A stretch of DNA of 23,436 nt from RGIG2041 sp045537695 (GTDB lineage: Bacteria; Bacillota; Clostridia; UBA1381; UMGS1253), in assembly GCA_045537695.1 (NCBI GenBank), contig JAZSQB010000043.1:1-23436 (forward strand). Reading direction: 5' to 3'. A program made the position numbers and the translations under genes. Of this stretch, positions 7,367 through 14,686 are shown piece by piece. The notes below the pieces were generated by a model that saw nothing but the letters and a program-made list of their open reading frames with translations, did no database searches and was not told where the DNA came from. The stretch's first letter is position 1. The number at the start of each line of letters is the position of its first letter.

Positions 7367-8119
7367 ATGGCTAACACACTAATACAAAAATATTACTTCA
7401 CAATACCGGCGACAACAGGCACAAAGTCTTATTCGTACAACTTCAAGAGCGACGAACTCTACCAGTATCTCGCCGGCATTGCGTGCCCGCTTGTTACGGC
7501 ATTGCCGACAGCGGAAAGGATAGAAATTGAGCTCCGCGACGACTTCGCCAGCATCCTGTCCTTTTCTCCTGTCGTTAACTGGTGTAAAAATACCGCGTCG
7601 GTGGACTACGACCTCACAAACGTTTTCCGCCCTGTAATTAGCAAATCGGCGGGCAAAAACTATTACCTTAACGTGAAGGTAACAAACAGCGCGGCGGCTT
7701 TTACATTCGTGGCGTTGTTCCGACAGTCCAACGAACTGCCCGTCGTTAACATTTTCGGTCAGAACGTCGAAAACTACGACATGCAGTCCTTTACGGTGAA
7801 GGCGGCGGCGTTGGGTGTTAACTACAACATCAACCTGCCTTCTAATTTCAATGCAGTTGCCGGCATTAATTTTGTTGGCGGCGACACCGCGAATATTGGA
7901 CAGATTGCGTTAGATGTTAATGACAACCTCAAAAACCTATTAGACCCCGTGCCGGTGTCTATCTTGAAGGTAACAGAGAACCAGGGCTACGACAAAACCT
8001 TCTTCCCGCTGTCCTTTATGTCGAAAAATAAGCAAGTCAACCTCCGCCTTACGCCGATGGCTACCATTGCGGCGTACACGCCGAGCGACTTTACCGTTAC
8101 ATTCTTATTAATTCGTTAA
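7367..8119 (+). CDS. Second capsid protein candidate, possibly a double beta-sandwich
   Basis: 250 aa, beta-rich throughout, no transmembrane segment. The two halves look alike in layout. Residues about 9-124 begin YYFTIPATTGTKSYSYNF and end AAFTFVALFRQ. Residues about 140-250 begin QSFTVKAAALGVNYNINLP and end DFTVTFLLIR. Each half has an AGI strand about 30 residues in, an acidic loop, an FRP or FPLSF element and a K-N-x-x-x-L-x-V/L strand. This suggests a tandem duplication, as in double jelly-roll major capsid proteins; known short examples such as corticovirus P2 are of similar length. The assignment rests on pattern only. Confidence 0.5.
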   Translation: MANTLIQKYYFTIPATTGTKSYSYNFKSDELYQYLAGIACPLVTALPTAERIEIELRDDFASILSFSPVVNWCKNTASVDYDLTNVFRPVISKSAGKNYYLNVKVTNSAAAFTFVALFRQSNELPVVNIFGQNVENYDMQSFTVKAAALGVNYNINLPSNFNAVAGINFVGGDTANIGQIALDVNDNLKNLLDPVPVSILKVTENQGYDKTFFPLSFMSKNKQVNLRLTPMATIAAYTPSDFTVTFLLIR

Positions 8120-8123
8120 TAAT

Positions 8124-8609
8124 ATGAACGTTTACGACTACATAAAGAATTACGCGAAGGCGCACGGAATAGAGAACTACAACCTCAAAAGCCGCTACAT
8201 CACGAAGGCGGACACAGCAACGAGGATGCAGTTTTCTGGCGGTGTGGCATTTTTTTACCGTCTGTTTGCAGAAGGCGAAATTACCGACATTTCAAATGTA
8301 GGTAAAAAGTTTTTGGAGATAGACACACCGACCGACTACTGGGACTTGTCGCCAGTCGTGGAGATTGTGGATTTTGGCGCAATTCAGAAGGTTTGCACCG
8401 ACTTTATATTTAGCGCGGATAACACGCTGGATTTTAAGCTCTACGAAGGTACGGCGGACGCTATGTTTAACAACATTACAAACCTTTGCGCACAATATAT
8501 ATATATGTCGCCTTTGGTGGTAGATAAGGCAATGGCAACAACAAGCAACGCCGCAAAATCAAACAGCGACAACGAGGAGCTGTTTGTAAAGGTTAGAGTA
8601 AATCAATGA
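8124..8609 (+). CDS. Hypothetical structural-operon protein, 161 aa
   Basis: Not recognised. Mixed alpha/beta composition: a helical N-terminus (YDYIKNYAKAHG), a central region with EGEITDISNVGKKFLEID and YWDLSPVVEIVDFG, and a Ser/Asn/Ala-rich tail. No membrane segment or metal motif. It starts four bases after the capsid candidate and its stop overlaps the next start (ATGA at 8606), so it is translated as part of the same unit. A vertex, spike or minor capsid role is possible from position alone. Confidence 0.5.
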   Translation: MNVYDYIKNYAKAHGIENYNLKSRYITKADTATRMQFSGGVAFFYRLFAEGEITDISNVGKKFLEIDTPTDYWDLSPVVEIVDFGAIQKVCTDFIFSADNTLDFKLYEGTADAMFNNITNLCAQYIYMSPLVVDKAMATTSNAAKSNSDNEELFVKVRVNQ

Positions 8610-9541
8610 TATACAAACAATCACAACAAATCAACATGCTAACACGAGATTACATAACAAACCACATCCGACAAACCAAATACCCCTGTTGGGCGTTGTT
8701 CGTCGTGCAGAATTACAAGCGCATACCGCTATATTTCTACAACGGCGAGGACTTCGAGGAAGGCGACATGGCGGAAGGCAAGGCGGAAAAGGCAGTCGCC
8801 CGGCTCTCATCAATCCTGCGCGACTATCCGGCGGACGCTCATTTGAGCATCGACTTGAAGTCGTCGAAGGGTGCTAACGGCTCACAAGGCACAATCGGCC
8901 CGCTTGAATTTACCAACCGCGACAAAGACGACGCGCCTGCAATGCCGACCGCGCCGCAAGGTTTCGGCGGTTTTGGCTTCATCCAACCGCCCGCCGGCTG
9001 GGTGTCGGAAGAGACGTTGAACGGCAAGCTGGAAGCGTTAGCCGCCGCTAACGAAAAACGCATAAATGAAATTTTATTTAAGCACAAAGAGGATGCCTTC
9101 CGGGAGCAGTGCAGACGAGAACGCCGCGAACTGGAAGAAATGCGCAAGGAGCTACAAGACGAGCGTAAAAAATACGAATCTAACACAGGCGCGGCGGCTG
9201 AAACGTTGGTTTTTGCTGTTAAAAAGATTTTGGGCGAATTGTTCCCGCAGTTACCATTCGCGCAGACAACACCGGCAGCGACAACGCCGCCGCAATTGTC
9301 GGGCGCACCATCACAGGAAAGCCGACCGGCAGACGCGAAATATAACGCGGTGGAAGTTTTGGCAAACGCGCTCTACGCCGACCCGAACTTGACAGAAAAA
9401 GATATTAATGAAATTTCATTGGCAATAAGCCAGCGGGTGAAGGCAAAAGAGCCGCAGCCCGCGCCATCACAGACAGCGGAGAAGCAGCCGCCGGTGGTCA
9501 ACTTTTACACCGGCGAGGAGGACGGTTACGAAAATGTTTGA
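8606..9541 (+). CDS. Coiled-coil protein with proline-rich linkers
   Basis: 311 aa, no family recognised. Residues 1-90 are globular (YPCWALFVVQNYKRIPLYFYNG). A Gly/Pro-rich segment (about 115-135) is followed by a charged coiled coil (about 137-195, many E/R/K heptads) and a helix ending KKILGELFPQLPF (about 210-222). Then comes a Thr/Pro/Gln-rich linker, a helical segment (248-275) and an acidic C-terminus. The start overlaps the preceding stop as ATGA; a second possible ATG is at 8636. No Walker motif is present, so it is not a packaging ATPase despite its position. It may be an assembly scaffold or vertex-associated protein; that is inference. Confidence 0.5.
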   Translation: MIYKQSQQINMLTRDYITNHIRQTKYPCWALFVVQNYKRIPLYFYNGEDFEEGDMAEGKAEKAVARLSSILRDYPADAHLSIDLKSSKGANGSQGTIGPLEFTNRDKDDAPAMPTAPQGFGGFGFIQPPAGWVSEETLNGKLEALAAANEKRINEILFKHKEDAFREQCRRERRELEEMRKELQDERKKYESNTGAAAETLVFAVKKILGELFPQLPFAQTTPAATTPPQLSGAPSQESRPADAKYNAVEVLANALYADPNLTEKDINEISLAISQRVKAKEPQPAPSQTAEKQPPVVNFYTGEEDGYENV

Positions 9542-9734
9542 TTTTCTCCACAAAGGCGGCAACAATTCCGCCGCCATCGCAGCCGCGCCTGACGTGGAAA
9601 CGCTGACACAGCAATTAACAAACGCCATAAAAGCGCAATTCATAAACGGCAACATCACCGCCGCAGAGCTGCAAAAACTAGTACAGCTTGCCAACGACGG
9701 CGCAAGATTGCGCAGCGCACTAAGATTTTTATAA
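9534..9734 (+). CDS. Small helical protein, 66 aa
   Basis: The start at 9534 overlaps the end of the previous gene by eight bases. The protein is predicted helical, Ala/Leu/Asn-rich, with a central amphipathic stretch (LTQQLTNAIKAQFINGN, then AAELQKLVQLAND). No transmembrane segment or motif. Its translational overlap within the late operon argues that it is a real gene. Function unknown. Confidence 0.45.
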   Translation: MFDFLHKGGNNSAAIAAAPDVETLTQQLTNAIKAQFINGNITAAELQKLVQLANDGARLRSALRFL

Positions 9735-9777
9735 TAAAACACAAATCACAGAATATTAACCATAAAAAATTACGACT

Positions 9778-10017
9778 ATGGCAACAAAAAAACCCGCAAA
9801 GCCTAAGTTGGTAAAAGCTCCGAAGATGCCGAAATCCACAGCATCGGTCGAGACTTGGAAGAACTACGAAAGGCGAGTAAAGGCAATCGACGCAGAAAAC
9901 AGCAAGAGAATTGCCGAATACAAGAAGAAGGTGTCTGCTTACGAAGCAGAACAGCGCAAGAAAGAAAGCATCAAACGCATGGCAGAAAAAGCCAAGGCAA
10001 AACTGGCGGGTTTTTAG
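9778..10017 (+). CDS. Small highly basic coiled-coil protein
   Basis: 79 aa with about a quarter lysine. Residues 1-20 are Lys/Pro-rich (AKPKLVKAPKMPK) and the remainder is a single charged helix (about 26-75) suited to coiled-coil pairing. This composition is seen in small nucleic-acid-binding or condensing virion proteins, but no family is recognised. Forty-three bases separate it from the previous gene. Genome condensation inside the particle is a plausible but unproven role. Confidence 0.5.
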   Translation: MATKKPAKPKLVKAPKMPKSTASVETWKNYERRVKAIDAENSKRIAEYKKKVSAYEAEQRKKESIKRMAEKAKAKLAGF

Positions 10018-10044
10018 CCCGTAGTAGCAGCTTGTTGTGATTGT

Positions 10045-10076
10045 TGCGGTGGTATGGCATCACGCCCGCCGCCGCA
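10045..10076 (+). other. GC-rich hairpin in an 85-bp spacer
   Basis: TGCGGTGG (10045-10052) pairs with CCGCCGCA (10069-10076) with one U-G wobble, in the otherwise empty spacer between the basic protein gene and the next membrane protein gene. There is no following U-tract, so it is more likely an mRNA stability or processing structure than a terminator. Confidence 0.3.
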
Positions 10077-10102
10077 TATTCGCAACATAAAAACAGTACG
10101 AT

Positions 10103-10717
10103 ATGACAGAGAATAAGACAAATACAGGTTTGTTGATTGCGGGCGGCTTTTTATTGCTTGCTGGTGGGGTGTTGATATACTTTAAGAATAAAGCAAAAAA
10201 AGACGCACAACAGCAGGACACAATAAGCGAGGACATCGACGACTACGAAACACAACAAGCAATAAAACTCAAAGGTTTGCTTGGTGTGTCAAAGGGTGCG
10301 TTTGGCTGGACTACTAACGGCGAAGTAGGCACATACTTTAACGCGCAAACACACGTTAAAATCCTTAACGAGATGCTCGCGGTGGTTGACTGGTCAGACT
10401 TGCAAAAGAAATTCCGCGCACTTTGTAACGGTGAATATACGCTTATAAATGCGCTCAACTCTGCACTTACCGACAATGACTACAATAAAGCAATTGAGTA
10501 CGCGGCGGCAAAAAAGGCGGTTACAAACCAAACCTACCGACCGGGCGGTGGAAAGACATTCCCGGCCAACACCATACTCGGCGCAATCGTTGGCGACGGT
10601 GTGAATATAATAGGCAATAAGACGTATAAGGTAATCAACGAAGTAACCAGCGCGGACGGCTACCACGACACCGAGGTAATTATTGACGTGCCGCAGGATA
10701 TGGTTAACATAAAATAA
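10103..10717 (+). CDS. N-terminally membrane-anchored structural protein
   Basis: 204 aa. A transmembrane segment at about residues 9-26 (LLIAGGFLLLAGGVLIYF) is followed by a basic stop-transfer stretch (KNKAKK). An acidic linker (40-50) leads to a soluble domain of about 150 residues with TNGEVGTYFNAQTHVKILNEML near 70-90 and a beta-rich C-terminus (TYKVINEV, TEVIIDVPQDM). No family recognised. It directly precedes the lysozyme and may form part of the same envelope-penetration set. Inferred virion membrane protein. Confidence 0.55.
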   Translation: MTENKTNTGLLIAGGFLLLAGGVLIYFKNKAKKDAQQQDTISEDIDDYETQQAIKLKGLLGVSKGAFGWTTNGEVGTYFNAQTHVKILNEMLAVVDWSDLQKKFRALCNGEYTLINALNSALTDNDYNKAIEYAAAKKAVTNQTYRPGGGKTFPANTILGAIVGDGVNIIGNKTYKVINEVTSADGYHDTEVIIDVPQDMVNIK

Positions 10718-10725
10718 AATGCATC

Positions 10726-11454
10726 ATGGACAAGACAACGGCAACAAAATACGTTACAATCATTATCGACAACCTCGAAGGCGGTTATTATCACCCCGAC
10801 ATGAAGTCAAAATTAAAAGGCGGCGAGTTGATGATGGATAGCGGCGAGACGATGTACGGATTGGACAGGAAGGCGGGAGCCCCCGCCGTAACGGTCGGAG
10901 CTTCGCAGGAGGCATTTTGGCGCACGGTTGATGCCTATTACGGCAAGCATCACGCCGACACCGCATATTACGCGGACATGGCGGCAGGCAAGAAGGCAGA
11001 CATCCCCGCCACCGTCGGGCAGACATTGAAGTCATACGCCGCCGACATTATCCTGCAACTGTTTAACAGCTACGCGCAAAAATACAAACTCGACGCGGCG
11101 GCGGCGCAAAAAATTTTTAGCGATCCCGCGTTGACACTGCAATTTTTTTATGCCTGTTACAACGGCCCGGTCGCCTTCGGCAAGTTTGTTGAAGTTATGA
11201 ACGCGGCTTATAGCAAAGGCACACAGGATGCGCGGGCATTGTATCAACTGTTACAAGCTAAGCGGCGCACGATGGGCAGCGGCGAATATGGCAACAAGCT
11301 CTACCGGCAAGGCGCGGACAAGATAGACCAAATTATTAAAAAATATTTCGGTCTCGACTACGCCAACGGCGCGGCATCCAGCGGCAACGGCGCAAAATGG
11401 CTGTTAATTGCACTTGCAGCGGCGGGCGTTGTGTATTTTGTAACGAAAAAATAA
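10726..11454 (+). CDS. Membrane-anchored lysozyme-like muralytic enzyme
   Basis: 242 aa. The N-terminus carries an EGGY motif (LEGGYYHPD, Glu18 as the likely general acid) and, about 20 residues on, DSGETMYGLDRKAG. This is the arrangement of phage N-acetylmuramidases of the glycoside hydrolase 108 type (EGGY ... GGxTxxGI). The domain runs to about residue 205, with the usual hydrophobic FFYACYNGP segment near 140-148. Unlike free endolysins it ends in a transmembrane segment (224-240) followed by KK. That points to an enzyme held in a virion or cell membrane that opens peptidoglycan at entry or exit. The holin-like gene follows four bases later, consistent with a lysis pair. Confidence 0.7.
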   Translation: MDKTTATKYVTIIIDNLEGGYYHPDMKSKLKGGELMMDSGETMYGLDRKAGAPAVTVGASQEAFWRTVDAYYGKHHADTAYYADMAAGKKADIPATVGQTLKSYAADIILQLFNSYAQKYKLDAAAAQKIFSDPALTLQFFYACYNGPVAFGKFVEVMNAAYSKGTQDARALYQLLQAKRRTMGSGEYGNKLYRQGADKIDQIIKKYFGLDYANGAASSGNGAKWLLIALAAAGVVYFVTKK

Positions 11455-11458
11455 TACT

Positions 11459-11722
11459 ATGGAGCTACTATTAGAAATCTTTGAAAAATTCGGGCTTCCA
11501 GTCGCTTTAATTGTGGTTTTAGTTTACTCCTTATGTTTCATCCTCAAACGCGAATTAAAGCAGAATGACGACGCAGCGCGAATGATAAGCGAAGTAAACG
11601 AGAAGCACATTAAATATATGCAGGACGAAAATAAGCAATTAACATCGATTATTGCCGACAACACCCGCGCATTTAATGAGCTTATCGAAGTATTAAAAGA
11701 ACTCAAAAACACGCTAAAATAA
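11459..11722 (+). CDS. Holin-like protein (BhlA/UviB-type layout)
   Basis: 87 aa. A short N-terminus (MELLLEIFEKFGLP) precedes one transmembrane segment (about 15-29, VALIVVLVYSLCFIL), then KRE and a long charged coiled-coil tail with heptad spacing to the end. This matches the layout of BhlA/UviB-like small holins (one N-terminal membrane helix, charged helical tail), and it directly follows the lysozyme. The stop overlaps the next ATG by one base (TAATG). Spanin or other lysis accessory roles are alternatives. Confidence 0.6.
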   Translation: MELLLEIFEKFGLPVALIVVLVYSLCFILKRELKQNDDAARMISEVNEKHIKYMQDENKQLTSIIADNTRAFNELIEVLKELKNTLK

Positions 11723-11925
11723 TGATAGGCAGCAAATATACAGAGATAGCCCGCGACGCATGGGCGACAGTTCCAGGACGCGGCATCCGTCAGACGGTAA
11801 ACGCCGACGGCAACCCCGTAAAACTCACTTACATCAATAACGGCGAGGTCGTATTCGTTAAACACTTTGAGTATGACGCGAGCGGCAATATTACATTAAT
11901 ATTGTGCGACACTAACGACGATTAA
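11722..11925 (+). CDS. Small conserved-looking protein upstream of the DGR target
   Basis: 67 aa, compact beta-rich sequence with a strand-turn pattern (RQTVNADGNPVKLTYINNGEVVFVKHFEYDASG reads as three or four short strands). No membrane segment. It is coupled to the holin-like gene by a TAATG overlap and ends four bases before the DGR target gene. A small structural or chaperone-like partner of the receptor-binding protein is possible from position only. Confidence 0.5.
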   Translation: MIGSKYTEIARDAWATVPGRGIRQTVNADGNPVKLTYINNGEVVFVKHFEYDASGNITLILCDTNDD

Positions 11926-11929
11926 GAAA

Positions 11930-14374
11930 ATGGCAGGATACATATATAACCCACTATTGAAGGAAGGCTTTCAGAAAAAGCAGGACATCCCCACGCCGCC
12001 CGCACCTACCACCGTGGACGACGAACTCTCGCCCACGTCCACAAACCCTGTACAAAACAAGGTGATAACAAACAAAATCGACGAAATCACATCAGACAGC
12101 ATCGATATTGATGTTAGCACCTTGGCGGAATTTGTGGCGGCGGTCGAGCGTAGCGCGGAGGTGTCTGTACGCATTCATTTAAGAGCGGACATATCGCTTG
12201 CCGAAAATCTCACCGTAAATTTAGATAACTGTCAAATTTACGGGCATGACAACCGCATTTACTTAGAAAACCACACCTTTTTTATACAGGGTGAATATTG
12301 CTATTTTTACCAAGTGCGCTTTAATGCGTCGAGCCTTGTTACAGCTCAAACAGCCAATCAAAGCGACTATTTTAACGCACGTATTAAAATAGTGTCAACA
12401 AAAGCCTCTACCCGCTTTTTCTTTGAGTATGTTATATTTATGAATTTTGTTTGCCATTCGTTTGACAAACAGCATACTATAATCGAAGTTGACACCACAA
12501 GCAGCGGCTCACCGTCGCTGCATACTTACTTCCTGTATTGTGAAGTAATGACAAACTACCTCGGAAGCGACCTCCCGCGCATAAATGATTGCGTTTGGAG
12601 CTTAGAAAATGTTGGTAACTCCCTGCATTGTATCACAGCGCACATTATAGACTACTGGGGCGTAGGGTTCGACGGTACGAACTACGACAGCACAAAGAAT
12701 TTTAATTTTAGCGGCAACACCCTAAAAGGTTTTGCAAAGCTCGAATTTACCAGCGACGCAAGCATCAACTATGCCGCGTCGCCTTCGGGCTACACGTCGC
12801 TTACTCCAAATGCAGTTAATATTTACAATCCATCGAGCACAGAATTTAAAACGCTCTACGATTATGTCCACGGCAACCATTTTGCCACCGCCGCCCAAGG
12901 CGCAAAGGCAGACACCGCGCTGCAAACTATCAACGAAGGCACGGATGGCGATTACATCAAAACCACCGTAACGCCGAAAAACAACAACGCGCAGACCGTC
13001 TCCTCGTCGCTCACCATACAAGACATCACCACCGCCGACAACGACCATCGAGGCTTGTTGGAAGCGTTAAACACGCGGAATTACATCGACAAACAAATAT
13101 ACGACATTTCGCTCAATTTCTTTTTCTACGGCGTGCAGTGGGACGAAAACGACCCGAGCCCGGATTGCACACGTATAGGAAATATGAGCCTACACGCGGA
13201 GCTGCCCGTCCAAAATGCCATCGTTGGCGGTCTTTTGCAAGACGACCTGACATTTACACCCTTCACCGACCAGTCGGATTGGAGCGGCGAGACGGTGGAC
13301 GGCAGCGCGGGGCAGTTGATGCTGCAAATACCCAAGCATTACTTCAAGTCGGAGATTAACGGCACAATACACAAAAAACTGATTTCGCAATACCCGCTTG
13401 CCGGCTTCATTGAAATTCCAATGATGTATGTATCTGCGGAGAAGGCGACGGTTGACCGCACCGACCCGACAACGCCGAAACTGTGCAGCGTCGTCAATTC
13501 GTCGCCGGAGTATCGCGGCGGACAAAACACAGCCGACTGGGATAACACCTACCGCTCGTTATTAGGCAAGCCCGCCGGCAATATTTCTTTAACAAATTTC
13601 CGCCAGTACGCACGCAATAGGGGCAACGGCACGGCGTGGAACTGCCACATATATCTCGCACAAAGGGTGTTATATTGGCTATTCGTTACCGAGTACGCGA
13701 CGCTCAATTCGCAAAAAACCTTCAATGCGGCGAAGGATGCCAACGGCTACGCGCAAGGCGGATTAGGGCCGGGCGTGTCAGACTGGGATAGCGACACATG
13801 GCTATCATACAACAACCATAACCCGCTAATCCCGTGTGGGTATATGCTTGAATACGGCAACCAAAGCGCGGTTAAAAATTACAACGTCTTAGACGCTGAC
13901 GGTAACATATTGCACACCTTCTCAGTAAACAGTTATCGCGGCATTCAATCACCGTTTGGCGATATTTGGAACTGGACGGACGGCATATTGATAAATGTAC
14001 AATCAGACGCGGCGGGTGGCGTATCGACGTGTTACACCACCGACGACCCCGCGAAATTTTCGAGCACGGAATTTTCGCAATACACCGAACTGGGCAACAC
14101 TCCACGCGCCGACAATTGGATAAAAACGATTTTCGACGGTGAGCAGGGCGATATTATTTGCAAGACACAGGGCGGCTCGTCAACGTCGTATTATTGCGAC
14201 TGCTACTGGGGCACAAATCATCCCGCGTCGGGTGTGTCGCTCCGGGGCGTTCTCTTCGGGGGTAGTGCGCTTCTCGGCTCCCGCTGCGGCTTCCTGTTCG
14301 CGCGCTCGTCCGACGTGCCCGGCTACGTCTACCCGGCTTTCGGGTCGCGGCTCTGCGCCATCCCGCCCCCCTAA
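11930..14374 (+). CDS. DGR target: receptor-binding protein with beta-helix and C-type-lectin-like variable domain
   Basis: 814 aa. The N-terminus has the fibre signature VDDELSPTSTNPVQNKVI (29-46) seen in many gut-phage adhesins. Residues about 55-300 look like a right-handed beta-helix (repeating short hydrophobic strands and N-G-x turns). A linker leads to a C-terminal domain from about 390 with the aromatic/Gly-rich pattern of formylglycine-enzyme-type C-type lectins used by DGR proteins (DIWNWTDGI near 681, then CGF and FGSRLC in the last 40 residues). The final part (771-809) is encoded by the VR at 14241-14356 and shows 13 residues that differ from the TR-encoded version. The protein is inferred to bind a variable receptor on host cells. 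Confidence 0.85.
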   Translation: MAGYIYNPLLKEGFQKKQDIPTPPAPTTVDDELSPTSTNPVQNKVITNKIDEITSDSIDIDVSTLAEFVAAVERSAEVSVRIHLRADISLAENLTVNLDNCQIYGHDNRIYLENHTFFIQGEYCYFYQVRFNASSLVTAQTANQSDYFNARIKIVSTKASTRFFFEYVIFMNFVCHSFDKQHTIIEVDTTSSGSPSLHTYFLYCEVMTNYLGSDLPRINDCVWSLENVGNSLHCITAHIIDYWGVGFDGTNYDSTKNFNFSGNTLKGFAKLEFTSDASINYAASPSGYTSLTPNAVNIYNPSSTEFKTLYDYVHGNHFATAAQGAKADTALQTINEGTDGDYIKTTVTPKNNNAQTVSSSLTIQDITTADNDHRGLLEALNTRNYIDKQIYDISLNFFFYGVQWDENDPSPDCTRIGNMSLHAELPVQNAIVGGLLQDDLTFTPFTDQSDWSGETVDGSAGQLMLQIPKHYFKSEINGTIHKKLISQYPLAGFIEIPMMYVSAEKATVDRTDPTTPKLCSVVNSSPEYRGGQNTADWDNTYRSLLGKPAGNISLTNFRQYARNRGNGTAWNCHIYLAQRVLYWLFVTEYATLNSQKTFNAAKDANGYAQGGLGPGVSDWDSDTWLSYNNHNPLIPCGYMLEYGNQSAVKNYNVLDADGNILHTFSVNSYRGIQSPFGDIWNWTDGILINVQSDAAGGVSTCYTTDDPAKFSSTEFSQYTELGNTPRADNWIKTIFDGEQGDIICKTQGGSSTSYYCDCYWGTNHPASGVSLRGVLFGGSALLGSRCGFLFARSSDVPGYVYPAFGSRLCAIPPP
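14241..14356 (+). repeat. DGR variable repeat (VR)
   Basis: The 116 bases align without gaps to the template repeat at 14455-14570. There are 19 differences, and every one is at a template adenine (8 A to T, 6 A to C, 5 A to G); the template has 23 adenines. Nine of the 13 changed amino acids come from AAY asparagine codons. The final 17 bases (14340-14356) are GC-rich and differ from the template at one adenine only, as expected for the initiation-of-homing end. Confidence 0.95.
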
Positions 14375-14403
14375 TGGAGCGCGCTGCGCGACCGCGCGAG
14401 ATA

Positions 14404-14428
14404 TTCGCCGTAAGGCGAAAAATTTTTT
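14404..14428 (+). terminator. Hairpin with U-tract after the DGR target gene
   Basis: TTCGCC-GTAA-GGCGAA (14404-14419) followed by AAA and six Ts has the form of an intrinsic terminator, 30 bases after the target stop. Known DGRs also need a hairpin or cruciform just downstream of the VR for efficient homing, so it may serve both roles. A similar hairpin (14606-14619) lies downstream of the TR. Confidence 0.6.
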
Positions 14429-14454
14429 GTAGAAAATACAAGGTTGGCTGTCCT

Positions 14455-14570
14455 TCCGGGGCGTTCACTTCGGGGGTAATGCGAATAACGGCTCCCACTG
14501 CGGCTTCCTGTACGCGAACTCGAACAACGTGCCCGGCAACGTCAACCCGAATATCGGGTCGCGGCTATGC
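14455..14570 (+). ncRNA. DGR template repeat (TR) region
   Basis: This is the invariant, non-coding template for the VR. Translated in the target frame it would give Asn/His/Tyr at the variable positions. In characterised DGRs the TR is transcribed together with a downstream spacer, and the reverse transcriptase copies it with adenine-specific errors. Here the spacer to the reverse transcriptase start is 116 bases and contains a TCGCC-ACTT-GGCGA hairpin (14606-14619) and further short complementary segments (14635-14672), which may form the structured priming RNA. No consensus promoter was found between VR and TR. Confidence 0.9.
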
Positions 14571-14686
14571 TTGTACAAAAGAAACTCAAAAAAAGGACAG
14601 CAGCCTCGCCACTTGGCGAAAAATATAAAAACTGTTGAGTGTGTCGGTAGGCGGCAACGCCGACGGCTCACAACTTACAATGCAGA

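Noticed and set aside
8606..9541. Packaging ATPase in the position next to the capsid genes
   Set aside because: No Walker A or B motif; the protein is coiled-coil and linker-rich.
14154..14498. Arg-rich minus-strand ORF across the VR
   Set aside because: Shadow of the GC-rich VR and hairpin sequence; composition is not protein-like.
14374..14628. ORF translating through the TR
   Set aside because: It resembles the target C-terminus only because TR and VR are homologous; the TR is the non-coding template, and the ORF has no start signal or second target domain.
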